From: an uncultured Bacteroidales bacterium
Lineage (GTDB): Bacteria; Bacteroidota; Bacteroidia; Bacteroidales; UBA932
Length of the DNA: 64,000 nucleotides
Assembly: GCA_934667175.1 (NCBI GenBank)
Contig: CAKULN010000001.1
Location: 62,001-126,000 of the forward strand
Direction: 5' to 3'
Shown one piece after another: positions 17,177 through 25,124 of this stretch. The notes beneath the pieces are model-generated. The model searched no databases. It had not been told where the DNA came from and saw only the letters and a program-made list of their open reading frames with translations. Each line of letters starts with the position of its first letter. The first letter of the stretch is position 1. Made by a program: the position numbers and the translations under genes.

Positions 17177-17235
17177 TCCGAGATAATCTCACTTTATACC
17201 GTATTAATGACGAGATAAAGTGAGATTATCTCGGA
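17177..17235. promoter_or_regulatory. 21-bp perfect inverted repeat upstream of DUF234 ATPase copy 2
   Basis: The arms 17177-17197 and 17215-17235 (TCCGAGATAATCTCACTTTA...) are perfect reverse complements over 21 bp with a 17-nt loop. The element starts 8 bp after the esterase stop and ends 7 bp before the ATPase -7 box, so the -33 region lies inside the right arm. It could be an operator, and the following ACTTTTT would also let it terminate the esterase transcript. Each arm itself contains the near-palindrome GAGATAATCTC. Confidence 0.75.
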
Positions 17236-17242
17236 CTTTTTG

Positions 17243-17250
17243 TAATTTTG
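17243..17250 (+). promoter_or_regulatory. -7 box of DUF234 ATPase copy 2
   Basis: TAATTTTG, matching TAnnTTTG, 15 bp before the ATG, leaving a very short leader. Confidence 0.6.
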
Positions 17251-17265
17251 CAAAAAAACATAGGT

Positions 17266-18696
17266 ATGCAGAAGATCATCGGAAGGGAGAGCGAGTTGGC
17301 TGAATTGAGACGTTGCCTGGATTCGGATCGTTCGGAGTTTGTGATTGTCTATGGACGACGCCGTGTCGGAAAGACTTTCCTTGTTGACACTTTTTTCAAT
17401 GGGCAATATGACTTTACTTTCGTGGGTGGAAATAGGCTTTCAAAAGAAAAGCAACTGCGTAATTTCTCGAAAGCGCTCAAGAAAGCGGCGAAGTTGCCTG
17501 TGCAGCCGAAATTCCCAGATTGGTCAGATGCGTTCGATGCGTTGGAAGAGTATCTTGAAACCATTAACGAGCCACGTAAAAAGGTGATATTCATAGACGA
17601 AATGCCGTGGATTGACACACCTAAGTCAGAGTTCGTGGAGGCTTTGGAAACTTTCTGGAACGCTTGGGGTGCACGTCGGAACGACATTATGTTTGTCGCA
17701 AGCGGTTCGGCATCATCGTGGATGATGGATAAACTTGTGGAAAATCCCGGAGGATTGCACGCAAGGATCACCAACAACATTTACGTCCGTCCTTTTACCC
17801 TTAAAGAGACTGAGGAATATCTGCACAGCCGTCGGATCGGCTGGGATCGTTATCAGATACTGAGACTTTATATGATCCTCGGAGGCATCCCATTTTATCT
17901 TAGTCTGCTCGATCCTGCCAAATCAATGATTGAGAACATTGATTATCTGTTCTTTCGTCGCAACAGTGAGATGCGCACTGAGTTCGATGAGCTGTACAAT
18001 GCGATATTCAATAATGCAGGAAAATACCTTGAAGTCGTTGAGGCATTGTATAGAAACAAGGCCGGTTTGACTTCAACCGAGATACGGAATACTACTGGAA
18101 TTGAGGGTAAAATGCTAGCGACCACTTTACGGAATCTTGAGAGATGTGACTTCATCATCTCTTTCACTCAGTTCGGCAACAAATCGAGAGGAACTCTGTA
18201 CCGGCTTGTTGACTTCTACACCCTATTCTATTTCAAGTTCATAAAGTCGTTGGACACAAAAGACGAGCAATGGTGGCAGCATAACTACAATTCCCGGTCG
18301 GTCGAGTCTTGGCAAGGGACATCATTTGAACTTGTATGTCTCACACATCTCAATCAGATAAAGCTGAAATTGGGAATCTCCGGAATATCAACCTGTGCAT
18401 CATCCTGGAGATATAACGCCTCGGAGGAAAACACGGAGCGTGGCGCGCAGATTGACCTTGTCATTGACCGGGGTGATCACGTGATCAATCTATGCGAGAT
18501 TAAATTCTGCGCGACAAGATTTTCCGTGGCCGCAGACTACGAACGGATAATACGTGACAGGGTGCGGCTGTTCCGAGAGAAAACCGGGACATCAAAAACA
18601 TTGGTCTGCACTTTCATAACAACTTTTGGAGTGGTCAAAGGAACGCACTATGGAATCGTGGATAATGAGGTTGACTCGAATGACTTGTTCGCGTGA
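17266..18696 (+). CDS. AAA+ ATPase with DUF234/PDDEXK-like C-terminal domain (copy 2)
   Basis: The ATG at 17266 is chosen over a TTG six codons upstream that lies inside the -7 box. The 476-residue protein has Walker A G-R-R-R-V-G-K-T (30-37), Walker B V-I-F-I-D-E-M-P-W (D111-E112), sensor-like F-V-A-S-G-S-A-S-S-W, a winged-helix segment with N-K-A-G-L-T-S-T-E-I, and the C-terminal nuclease-like motif pair I-D-L-V-I-D-R-G-D and L-C-E-I-K-F. It aligns along its whole length with copy 1 at 10420-11841 but is clearly diverged, so the two are family members acquired or duplicated long ago. It stands alone with its own promoter and palindrome. Biological role unknown. Confidence 0.88.
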   Translation: MQKIIGRESELAELRRCLDSDRSEFVIVYGRRRVGKTFLVDTFFNGQYDFTFVGGNRLSKEKQLRNFSKALKKAAKLPVQPKFPDWSDAFDALEEYLETINEPRKKVIFIDEMPWIDTPKSEFVEALETFWNAWGARRNDIMFVASGSASSWMMDKLVENPGGLHARITNNIYVRPFTLKETEEYLHSRRIGWDRYQILRLYMILGGIPFYLSLLDPAKSMIENIDYLFFRRNSEMRTEFDELYNAIFNNAGKYLEVVEALYRNKAGLTSTEIRNTTGIEGKMLATTLRNLERCDFIISFTQFGNKSRGTLYRLVDFYTLFYFKFIKSLDTKDEQWWQHNYNSRSVESWQGTSFELVCLTHLNQIKLKLGISGISTCASSWRYNASEENTERGAQIDLVIDRGDHVINLCEIKFCATRFSVAADYERIIRDRVRLFREKTGTSKTLVCTFITTFGVVKGTHYGIVDNEVDSNDLFA

Positions 18697-18857
18697 CAAC
18701 TTCCGTGACCAATATACCTTGCTCGAAAAGCACCGGATACCCACACTTCTTCCGTACAGTTTATATTCAGATCCCGCCATATAGTTGACATCAGCCCAGC
18801 TCTCTAGCAGAAATCATGTGATTTTTATAATGAGACTCTGGATGCCCTTGTTTTTCG

Positions 18858-18865
18858 TAAATTTG
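18858..18865 (+). promoter_or_regulatory. -7 box of the GH106-like gene
   Basis: TAAATTTG, matching TAnnTTTG, 36 bp before the ATG. Nothing else was recognised in 18697-18901. Confidence 0.5.
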
Positions 18866-18901
18866 TACATGCTTTTCACAAATCAAATATGCTTTTAAGA
18901 G

Positions 18902-21766
18902 ATGAGAAGATTATCTGATAAGATTTCAAGATTGACTTTCGGGTTGTTAGTGGTACTTGTTTCCATAGGAACTTTTCCTCTTGCCGCCCAGTCTATGAAG
19001 ACATCCAAGGATCTTTACAAACAGTTCCAGAACCCGGACAACCGCTACCGTCCTTTCGTGCGCTGGTGGTGGAACGGAGACCGTGTCGAGGCCGAGGAAC
19101 TTGTGCGTGAGCTTCACATCCTCAAGGATGCGGGGATCGGAGGAGTCGAGATCAATCCGATCGCCTTTCCGTATGGCGCTGACGCAAAGGACACGAAATC
19201 GCTCAAATGGCTGAGCGACGAGTGGATAGACATATTGAAAATCGTGTTCGACGAGGCTGAACGCATCGGGATGACCTGTGACCTGATCATTGGATCCGGA
19301 TGGCCTTTCGGAGCGGAGACCCTGCCACGTGACGAGCGCGCCTCAGTGATGCTGACCTACGTTCAGAAGGTGACGGGCGGAGAGAGGTTCGAGATGTCCA
19401 AGTTCAACATATTCAAGAACCTTGACCCAGGCGTGACTGTGGTTAATCCGGCACGGACCGCTGAGTTGGTGTCGGTCTTTCTTGCGCCTGACCCGATATC
19501 TGATTTGGATGAGGTCATTGACCTTTCCGGATGTGTCAGGGATGGTGTCATTGTAACTGATATTCCTAATGGTGATTATCAATTGTATGCTTTGGTCAGG
19601 TATGATTCTTTTGCCAGTGTCATCAACGGTGCTCCGGGAGCGGCTGGTTCGATTCTCAATTTTATGAATGCGGAAGCCATACGCCACTATCTTGACAATA
19701 TGGCCGACACACTCGAAGCCAAACTTGGGCCGCTCTCGAAGCACCTAAGGGCTTTTTTTGTCGATAATATGGAGATTGAGGGAAGCAATTGGACCGAAGG
19801 TTTCGTCGAGGATTTCAAGGTTCGCAGGGGCTACGACCCGATGCCTTGGCTGCCGTTCACGATGTTCGAGGTCGGCCGTCTGGGGGACGTGAAGAACTTT
19901 GAGTATGGCTCGAAAAAGAGTCCTGAGTTTCAGGACAAGGTAAATCGTGTCAGATTTGACTTTATGTTGACTAAGGCCGAGTTGTTGCACGAGCGTTACA
20001 CCAAGACTTATCAGGAATGGAGCAAGGATAGGGGAGTGAAGACCAGGTCACAGGCTTACGGATGCGGCTTCTTTCCTCTTGAGTCATCCCTTGGCTACGA
20101 CATCCCGGAAGGCGAGTCTTGGACGACCAACTGGCTCAAGCACAGGATCGGAGAGGAGATGGGTGACGAGGACTACCGTCGCGGGCGTGCCTACACGATG
20201 ATCAATAAATATGTTTCCTCGGCTGCTCACCTAACCGGAAAGCGCATTGTCAGCGCTGAAGAGATGACCAACACCTACAAGGTGTTCACGACAAGCCTTG
20301 AGTTCCTGAAGGTCGGCTCGGACATGAGCGCGATCTCCGGCACAACTCATTCAGTGTGGCATGGCTTCAACTATTCACCTCTGGATGCCGAGTTCCCTGG
20401 CTGGGTACAATACGGTACATTCCACAACGAGAGGAACACCTGGTGGCCTTACGTGAACAAGTTGAACAACTACCGCGCAAGGATCGCGAGCCAGCTTCAG
20501 AACGCTGATATGTACACTGACATCGCCATCCTCCCCGCCAACTACGACCTTTGGGCTACTCTTGGCGCTCAAAATGAACCATTCCCTGTTGAACTCAACG
20601 TACCTTACACCTCCCTGATCTGGGAGGCCATACACAAGAACGGAGGCGGTGCTGATTATGTGAGCGAGATCATCATTCGGGACGCTACAGTCCGCAATGG
20701 CAAACTCTGCTACGGACCTAAAGAATATGGTACCCTGTTCATCGTTGAGGTGACTAGCACGACCCCAGAGACTCTCGCCAATCTGGAGGGGTTCGTGAAA
20801 GGTGGCGGCAGGGTTTTCTGCATCGGGAAATATCCAGAGAAGTCTCTTGGTCTCAAAGATTTCGAGGCTCGCGACAAGCAGATCGCCGAGGCTGTGGCAC
20901 GTCTGAAGGAGTACAAGGACAATTTCATACTACTTGAGAAACCGGCCGATGGAAAGTACCTTGAATGGTACACAGGTGTGATGGAGAAGTACAACCTTCC
21001 TCACACTCTGACGATCTCTAACCCGGACAGATTCCTGCTTCAAAATCAGTATGTTACTGATGATGGAAGTGATATATTCCTTTTCGTGAACGCTCACATG
21101 AGTGAGGCTAGGGAGACGGACATAATATTCCCGAAATCCGTGACAGCTAGGAAGCATGCATGGCTGTACGATCCTGCGACAGGCAAGAGGTACACCCTTC
21201 CGGTTGGTAAGGACGGTAAGATGCACTTCCGCTTCGGTCCATCGGAGACTTATCTCTTTGTGTTCAACAAGATGGGGGGCAGTGCTCCTGTGTGGAAGGC
21301 TCTTCCGCTTGAGGGTTCTGACGAGATTCAGTTGGCAGGCTCTTGGGATCTTAAGATGCACCACACATGGCCAGATTCAACGTGGACAGCCAAGTTGGAT
21401 GAACTTCAAGATTTCAAGGACATGACCGACGCTACTTTCAAGAACTTCATGGGTGAAGTGACCTACACCAAGACCGTGTCGTTGTCCGGAAAACTTCCTA
21501 AGTACCTGAACCTCGGCAAGGTGTCTGACATCTGCGAGGTCTGGATCAATGGCAAACCTGCTGGTGTGAAGTGGTTCGGTGAGCGCGTCTATGACGTAAG
21601 CGGACTTCTCCGCCAAGGCGAGAACACCATCGAGGTGAAAGTCACGACCCGTATGGGTAATTATATTCAGACCCTCAAGGACAACAAGGTGGCGCAGCGC
21701 TTTGTGTTAAGACGTAACCAACCTTATGTCTCCGCAGGCCTTATCGGTCCGGTCACTCTTTATTGA
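18902..21766 (+). CDS. Secreted glycoside hydrolase, GH106-like (putative alpha-L-rhamnosidase)
   Basis: The 954-residue product has a signal peptide ending near L-A-A-Q (about 30). It opens with F-x-N-P...R-Y-R-P-F-V-R-W-W-W-N-G (about 41-59) followed by E-L-H-I-L-K-D-A-G-I-G-G-V-E-I-N-P, the start of the barrel in GH106-type enzymes. A central catalytic region is followed by a C-terminal beta-sandwich with L-N-L-G-K-V and W-I-N-G-K-P-A-G (about 855-880), the galactose-binding-like module seen in beta-mannosidases and GH106, and ends A-G-L-I-G-P-V-T-L-Y. It should cleave terminal rhamnose or a related sugar from plant or microbial glycans in the periplasm. No SusC/SusD pair or other glycan genes lie nearby, which is unusual for such an enzyme. 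Confidence 0.75.
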   Translation: MRRLSDKISRLTFGLLVVLVSIGTFPLAAQSMKTSKDLYKQFQNPDNRYRPFVRWWWNGDRVEAEELVRELHILKDAGIGGVEINPIAFPYGADAKDTKSLKWLSDEWIDILKIVFDEAERIGMTCDLIIGSGWPFGAETLPRDERASVMLTYVQKVTGGERFEMSKFNIFKNLDPGVTVVNPARTAELVSVFLAPDPISDLDEVIDLSGCVRDGVIVTDIPNGDYQLYALVRYDSFASVINGAPGAAGSILNFMNAEAIRHYLDNMADTLEAKLGPLSKHLRAFFVDNMEIEGSNWTEGFVEDFKVRRGYDPMPWLPFTMFEVGRLGDVKNFEYGSKKSPEFQDKVNRVRFDFMLTKAELLHERYTKTYQEWSKDRGVKTRSQAYGCGFFPLESSLGYDIPEGESWTTNWLKHRIGEEMGDEDYRRGRAYTMINKYVSSAAHLTGKRIVSAEEMTNTYKVFTTSLEFLKVGSDMSAISGTTHSVWHGFNYSPLDAEFPGWVQYGTFHNERNTWWPYVNKLNNYRARIASQLQNADMYTDIAILPANYDLWATLGAQNEPFPVELNVPYTSLIWEAIHKNGGGADYVSEIIIRDATVRNGKLCYGPKEYGTLFIVEVTSTTPETLANLEGFVKGGGRVFCIGKYPEKSLGLKDFEARDKQIAEAVARLKEYKDNFILLEKPADGKYLEWYTGVMEKYNLPHTLTISNPDRFLLQNQYVTDDGSDIFLFVNAHMSEARETDIIFPKSVTARKHAWLYDPATGKRYTLPVGKDGKMHFRFGPSETYLFVFNKMGGSAPVWKALPLEGSDEIQLAGSWDLKMHHTWPDSTWTAKLDELQDFKDMTDATFKNFMGEVTYTKTVSLSGKLPKYLNLGKVSDICEVWINGKPAGVKWFGERVYDVSGLLRQGENTIEVKVTTRMGNYIQTLKDNKVAQRFVLRRNQPYVSAGLIGPVTLY

Positions 21767-21969
21767 ACTGTTTTGATTTGTTTGAAATGTTGTTGGAGGG
21801 GGACATACTTGGTGTGCTGTTGGCAACGAAAAAGGTCAAAAGTGTTGCCGGAGAGGTGTAGTCGAAGCACTTGGGCGACAAAACAGGCCAAAAACGTCAC
21901 GAATAGGGATTCGCGACACTATAAGGCGACGAAAATTGGCGAAAATGCTGCCCAAGGGAGCAGGGGTAA

Positions 21970-22758
21970 CTACACCATTCCGAGGTCGGAGAAGAGAAGG
22001 CGGTATGCGGCAGCTTTCTTTTCGAGGGAGAGGGGATAGGCGCGGGATGAGGATGGCATGCGGTAGAGGCGCATCGAGTGGCCTTCAAAAATAAATTCTG
22101 AATATTCTCCCGTAGTCGGCGCATTAGCCCCGAACGTTTGACACAGGGTTTCTGTGGCTTTCTCACCAGTGGTGACAATGGCTTGACATTGAGGAATTTT
22201 CCTTAGCAGGGTCGGGATGTCGGTCGGGGCGACGACTTCCAGGAACTTGTCGGAGGCGTTGTCTTTAAGGCGACGGACGGCTGTGGCGGTGTCGTACATC
22301 GCTATGCCGGTCTCGGTACAGAAATCCACTATGTCCTCCAGTTTAAACTTCTTGGCGGCAACGTCCACGAAACGGTTCTTGTTACCAAAGAAAATCAGGC
22401 CAAGGATCCGCCACATGTCATTGATGAAGTTCGGGTAGTAGAACTCCATGCTCCAGCGTTTGGATTGTGGCGGGAAACTGCCGAGCATCAATACTTTGGC
22501 GTTCTCCGGCAGGAACGGCTCGAAAGGGTGCCGCTCAATTGGAGGTAAGCCGGAATCAGGAAGCAGTTTGGTCGCTGAGCATGTCGAAGTGACCGAACTG
22601 CCGCCCGAAGCAGCGGAGTCGTTACAAGGAGTCGCTTCGACAGGCTCAGCGACCGGGGAGACAGGCATAGAGAACATTGTGGCCTCTAAAATTCCTCCGG
22701 GCACTTCGGCTGGCTCAGTGACCGGAGGAATGGTTTTCAAATCTTTGTGAATATTCAT
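21970..22758 (-). CDS. Uracil-DNA glycosylase superfamily protein with repeat-derived N-terminal extension
   Basis: Residues about 75-262 form a UDG-superfamily domain: K-V-L-M-L-G-S-F-P-P-Q-S (88-99, active-site loop), M-W-R-I-L-G near 120, Y-D-T-A (about 150) and N-A-S-D-K-F-L-E-V-V-x-P-T-D-I, matching the Bacteroidota branch annotated as DNA-deoxyinosine or mismatch glycosylase. It should excise damaged or mispaired bases. The first about 75 residues are not part of the domain: they contain P-V-T-E-P-A-E-V-P and P-V-A-E-P-V-E-A-T, direct translations of the dispersed palindromic repeat that has entered the frame three times. No internal start lies after the repeats, so the extension is probably translated. 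The start overlaps the stop of the carboxyltransferase gene (TAATG), implying coupled translation. Confidence 0.8.
   Translation of the reverse strand: MNIHKDLKTIPPVTEPAEVPGGILEATMFSMPVSPVAEPVEATPCNDSAASGGSSVTSTCSATKLLPDSGLPPIERHPFEPFLPENAKVLMLGSFPPQSKRWSMEFYYPNFINDMWRILGLIFFGNKNRFVDVAAKKFKLEDIVDFCTETGIAMYDTATAVRRLKDNASDKFLEVVAPTDIPTLLRKIPQCQAIVTTGEKATETLCQTFGANAPTTGEYSEFIFEGHSMRLYRMPSSSRAYPLSLEKKAAAYRLLFSDLGMV
22571..22726. repeat. Three copies of the dispersed palindromic repeat inside a coding region
   Basis: Units at 22571-22594 (GTCGCTGAGCATGTCGAAGT), 22632-22655 (GTCGCTTCGACAGGCTCAGC) and about 22701-22726 (CACTTCGGCTGGCTCAGTGA). All lie in the 5' part of the DNA glycosylase gene and keep its frame open. 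Confidence 0.8.
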
Positions 22759-24560
22759 TACTTAGCGGAGTCCGCGGAACCTTCGACAAAGGCGACGATC
22801 TCACCCTTGGCGACCTTGTCTCCCTGCTTGCCGAGAGTGGCCACGATGCGACCGTCTACAGCCGGAACGAGCTCCTCCATTCCGTAATATGTCTGCACGA
22901 ATCCGATGCCCTTGCCGGCCTTGACCTCGGTCCCGGCTATTGGCGCGGCGGAATCGTCCTCCACATCAACCTGCCAGAGAAGCTGACCCTTGGCAGGAGC
23001 CTGGACAGGAACGGCGTGAGGATAACGCTTGGCATATTCATCGACATCGAACTTAGGCATCTCGACGACAGGGCGCACCACCTCGATCGGGGCGTTCGCC
23101 TTGGCCTTGAGGTCAGCGAGCTCGGCGTTGAAACGCTGCTTGGCGATTCCGCTCTTGTAGTTCCTGTACTGGCGCTCGTGCATAGCGAACTCGAAGAGCT
23201 CCTCCTCGTCCTGACCTTCGTCCCAGCCCTCTTCCTTCATCATCTGGCGGAACTTAGGCAGCTCGTCCGGGTACATTTCCTGAGGATCTCCGGTGTAGAA
23301 CTCCAGACCTTTCTGCTTCGCAAGATCCACGATCTCAGGAGCAAGCTCGCCAGGAAGACGGCCCATCTTGCCGAGAATCATATTCCATGTGTCCTTGTCG
23401 ATGGTTGTCCAACGAGGCTTGCCGTTCAACAGGTTCAGCAGATTCATCAGCGCCGTGTTCTTCGTGTACTGGCTGAACGGGGTCACGAGTGGCGGGTAGC
23501 CGAGACGCGGCCAGACATATTCAACTTCCTGGAACAGTTTGACCATCAAAGTGTCAAGGCTGATCTCCGGACGACCGTGAGCCCTCTCGGCGGCGTTGAT
23601 CGCGCCCTGGAATCCCTTGAGGTCGGCCATCATCGAGCCCATCATTCCGCCCGGCAGGCCGCAGCCCACGAGCAGCGAGCTCATCTTGGCGTTGGACGGG
23701 TTGATCCAGTAGCCGAGGAAGTCGTCGATGAATTTTTGCGTGAGACGGCGCACTTCCATGTACGCGTCCATATTCAGATCCTTTACAAGGAATCCGTCGG
23801 CCTTCAGCATCTCCCTGATCGTGATGACATCCGGGTGAACCTTTCCCCATGAGAGCGGCTCGACAGCCACATCGAGGACATCGGCTCCGGCACGCGCCAC
23901 CTCCAACATCGACGCCGGAGCGAAACCAGGGCCTGAGTGACCGTGGTATTGGACAAGGATGTGCGGGTATTTCTTCTTGATGTCGCGGGTGAGCCTGCCG
24001 AGGAAGGTCGGACGGCCGATTCCAGCCATGTCCTTGAGGCAGATCTCGTCGGCTCCATATTCAACAACCTTGTCGACGATGCTCATGTAATATTCAACGG
24101 TGTGGACAGGGGAGTTGGTGATGGAAAGCGCCACCTGCGAGATCATCCCGCCTTTCTTGGCGAACTCGACGGAGCGGCGCAGGTTCCTGTGGTCGTTCAG
24201 GCCGCAGAACGAGCGGGAGATGTCCGTGCCCTGCTTTTTCTTGACCTTGAACATCAGTTCTCTGACATCTGCCGGAACCGGGTTCATCCTGAGGGCGTTG
24301 AGACCCCTTTCGAGCATGTGTGTCTGGATGCCGGCCTTGTGGAAAGGGGCGGTCCAGCGGCGTACAGCCACGTTAGGGTTCTCGCCGAAAAGAAGGTTCA
24401 CCTGCTCGAACGCTCCACCGTTTGTCTCGACTCGGTCGAAGCAGCCCATATCAATGATGGCTGGAGCTACCTCCACAAGCTGGTCCACACGGGGAACGTA
24501 CTTGCCGGATGATTGCCACATATCCCTATAAACGAGGGAAAACTTGATTTCTCTTGCCAT
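22758..24560 (-). CDS. Pyruvate carboxylase B / oxaloacetate decarboxylase alpha-type carboxyltransferase with a carrier domain lacking the biotin lysine
   Basis: The 600-residue protein starts with I-K-F-S-L-V-Y-R-D-M-W-Q-S (5-17), a Bacteroidota variant of the carboxyltransferase barrel, and keeps E-T-N-G-G (about 44-48), K-D-M-A-G (about 182-186), Y-H-G-H-S-G-P-G (about 205-212, metal-binding histidines) and P-G-G-M-M-G-S. A PYC_OADA-type domain follows to about 480. The last about 75 residues have the biotinyl fold (A-P-I-A-G, V-K-A-G, V-D-G-R-I-V, G-D-K-V-A-K-G-E-I-V), but where other family members have A-M-K-M this one has Y-Y-G-M-E-E (558-563), so no lysine is available. Either biotin is carried by another subunit or the enzyme works differently. 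The glycosylase gene is coupled to it downstream. Confidence 0.85.
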   Translation of the reverse strand: MAREIKFSLVYRDMWQSSGKYVPRVDQLVEVAPAIIDMGCFDRVETNGGAFEQVNLLFGENPNVAVRRWTAPFHKAGIQTHMLERGLNALRMNPVPADVRELMFKVKKKQGTDISRSFCGLNDHRNLRRSVEFAKKGGMISQVALSITNSPVHTVEYYMSIVDKVVEYGADEICLKDMAGIGRPTFLGRLTRDIKKKYPHILVQYHGHSGPGFAPASMLEVARAGADVLDVAVEPLSWGKVHPDVITIREMLKADGFLVKDLNMDAYMEVRRLTQKFIDDFLGYWINPSNAKMSSLLVGCGLPGGMMGSMMADLKGFQGAINAAERAHGRPEISLDTLMVKLFQEVEYVWPRLGYPPLVTPFSQYTKNTALMNLLNLLNGKPRWTTIDKDTWNMILGKMGRLPGELAPEIVDLAKQKGLEFYTGDPQEMYPDELPKFRQMMKEEGWDEGQDEEELFEFAMHERQYRNYKSGIAKQRFNAELADLKAKANAPIEVVRPVVEMPKFDVDEYAKRYPHAVPVQAPAKGQLLWQVDVEDDSAAPIAGTEVKAGKGIGFVQTYYGMEELVPAVDGRIVATLGKQGDKVAKGEIVAFVEGSADSAK

Positions 24561-24584
24561 AATGTTATCGTAATTTACAGTTTA

Positions 24585-24592
24585 CAAATATA
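24585..24592 (-). promoter_or_regulatory. -7 box of the carboxyltransferase gene
   Basis: TATATTTG on the minus strand, 24 bp before the ATG at 24560. Confidence 0.6.
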
Positions 24593-24617
24593 CTTATTTC
24601 TTATCTAAAATTATATT

Positions 24618-24647
24618 TTTGAAGAGGGTGGAATTTTGCTAACTTTG
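24618..24647 (+). promoter_or_regulatory. Promoter of the SPOR-M28-leuS-yitT operon
   Basis: A TTTG (-33 element) at 24618-24621 and TAACTTTG (-7) at 24640-24647, 18 bp apart, close to the Bacteroidota consensus. The -7 box ends 6 bp before the first ATG, so the transcript would be leaderless or nearly so. Confidence 0.65.
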
Positions 24648-24653
24648 TAAGTT

Positions 24654-25124
24654 ATGAAAAATGCGTTTCTGACAATAGCGATCATCATCCTCGTCGCCAC
24701 CGCGGTGACGGGATGCGACTTCTTCAGGAGGCTCGCCGGACGGCCTGACTCCGAATGGATTGAGGCGAAGGCTGAGTCTATCCGACAGGAAGAGGAGGCT
24801 CTGCGTGTCCGTCAGGATTCGCTGGAAAAAGCCCGTAAGGCCATCGCTGACTCGCTTGCCGCCGCTGATTCTGTTCGTCTTGCCAATCATCGTTACCGTT
24901 TCTGCATAATCCTGGGCTCGTTCTCCAGCAAAGAGAATGCCGAGCGGTATGTCGAGGAGATAGCGGCGAAGGGGTACAAAGGGGAACTTCTCACATTCAG
25001 GAACAGCACTGCCGTGGGGGTGTGTCCGACAGACGATGAGGCTCAGGCCAAGAAGTCGCTGGAGGATATTCAAAGGCAGGATTTTTGCCCTAAGGGCGCG
25101 TGGATTTTAGAAAGGAAACAATGA
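24654..25124 (+). CDS. SPOR-domain lipoprotein
   Basis: The 156-residue protein has a lipoprotein signal ending A-V-T-G-C (Cys 21). A charged helix (about 40-80, rich in E, R, K and A) precedes a SPOR-like domain (about 82-150) with F-C-I-I-L-G-S-F-S-S-K-E-N-A-E-R-Y-V, the first strand and helix of the fold. SPOR domains bind denuded peptidoglycan at division sites, so a cell-envelope role at the septum is likely. The stop overlaps the next gene (ATGATGA), so the two are translationally coupled. Confidence 0.75.
   Translation: MKNAFLTIAIIILVATAVTGCDFFRRLAGRPDSEWIEAKAESIRQEEEALRVRQDSLEKARKAIADSLAAADSVRLANHRYRFCIILGSFSSKENAERYVEEIAAKGYKGELLTFRNSTAVGVCPTDDEAQAKKSLEDIQRQDFCPKGAWILERKQ

Noticed and set aside
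21773..22039. 88-codon + strand frame between the GH106-like and glycosylase genes
   Set aside because: Basic, Cys/Arg-rich composition, no promoter or motif, and overlaps the glycosylase gene on the other strand.
23016..23852. 278-codon frame antisense to the carboxyltransferase gene
   Set aside because: His/Arg/Leu-rich shadow frame; the opposite strand has a clear conserved protein.
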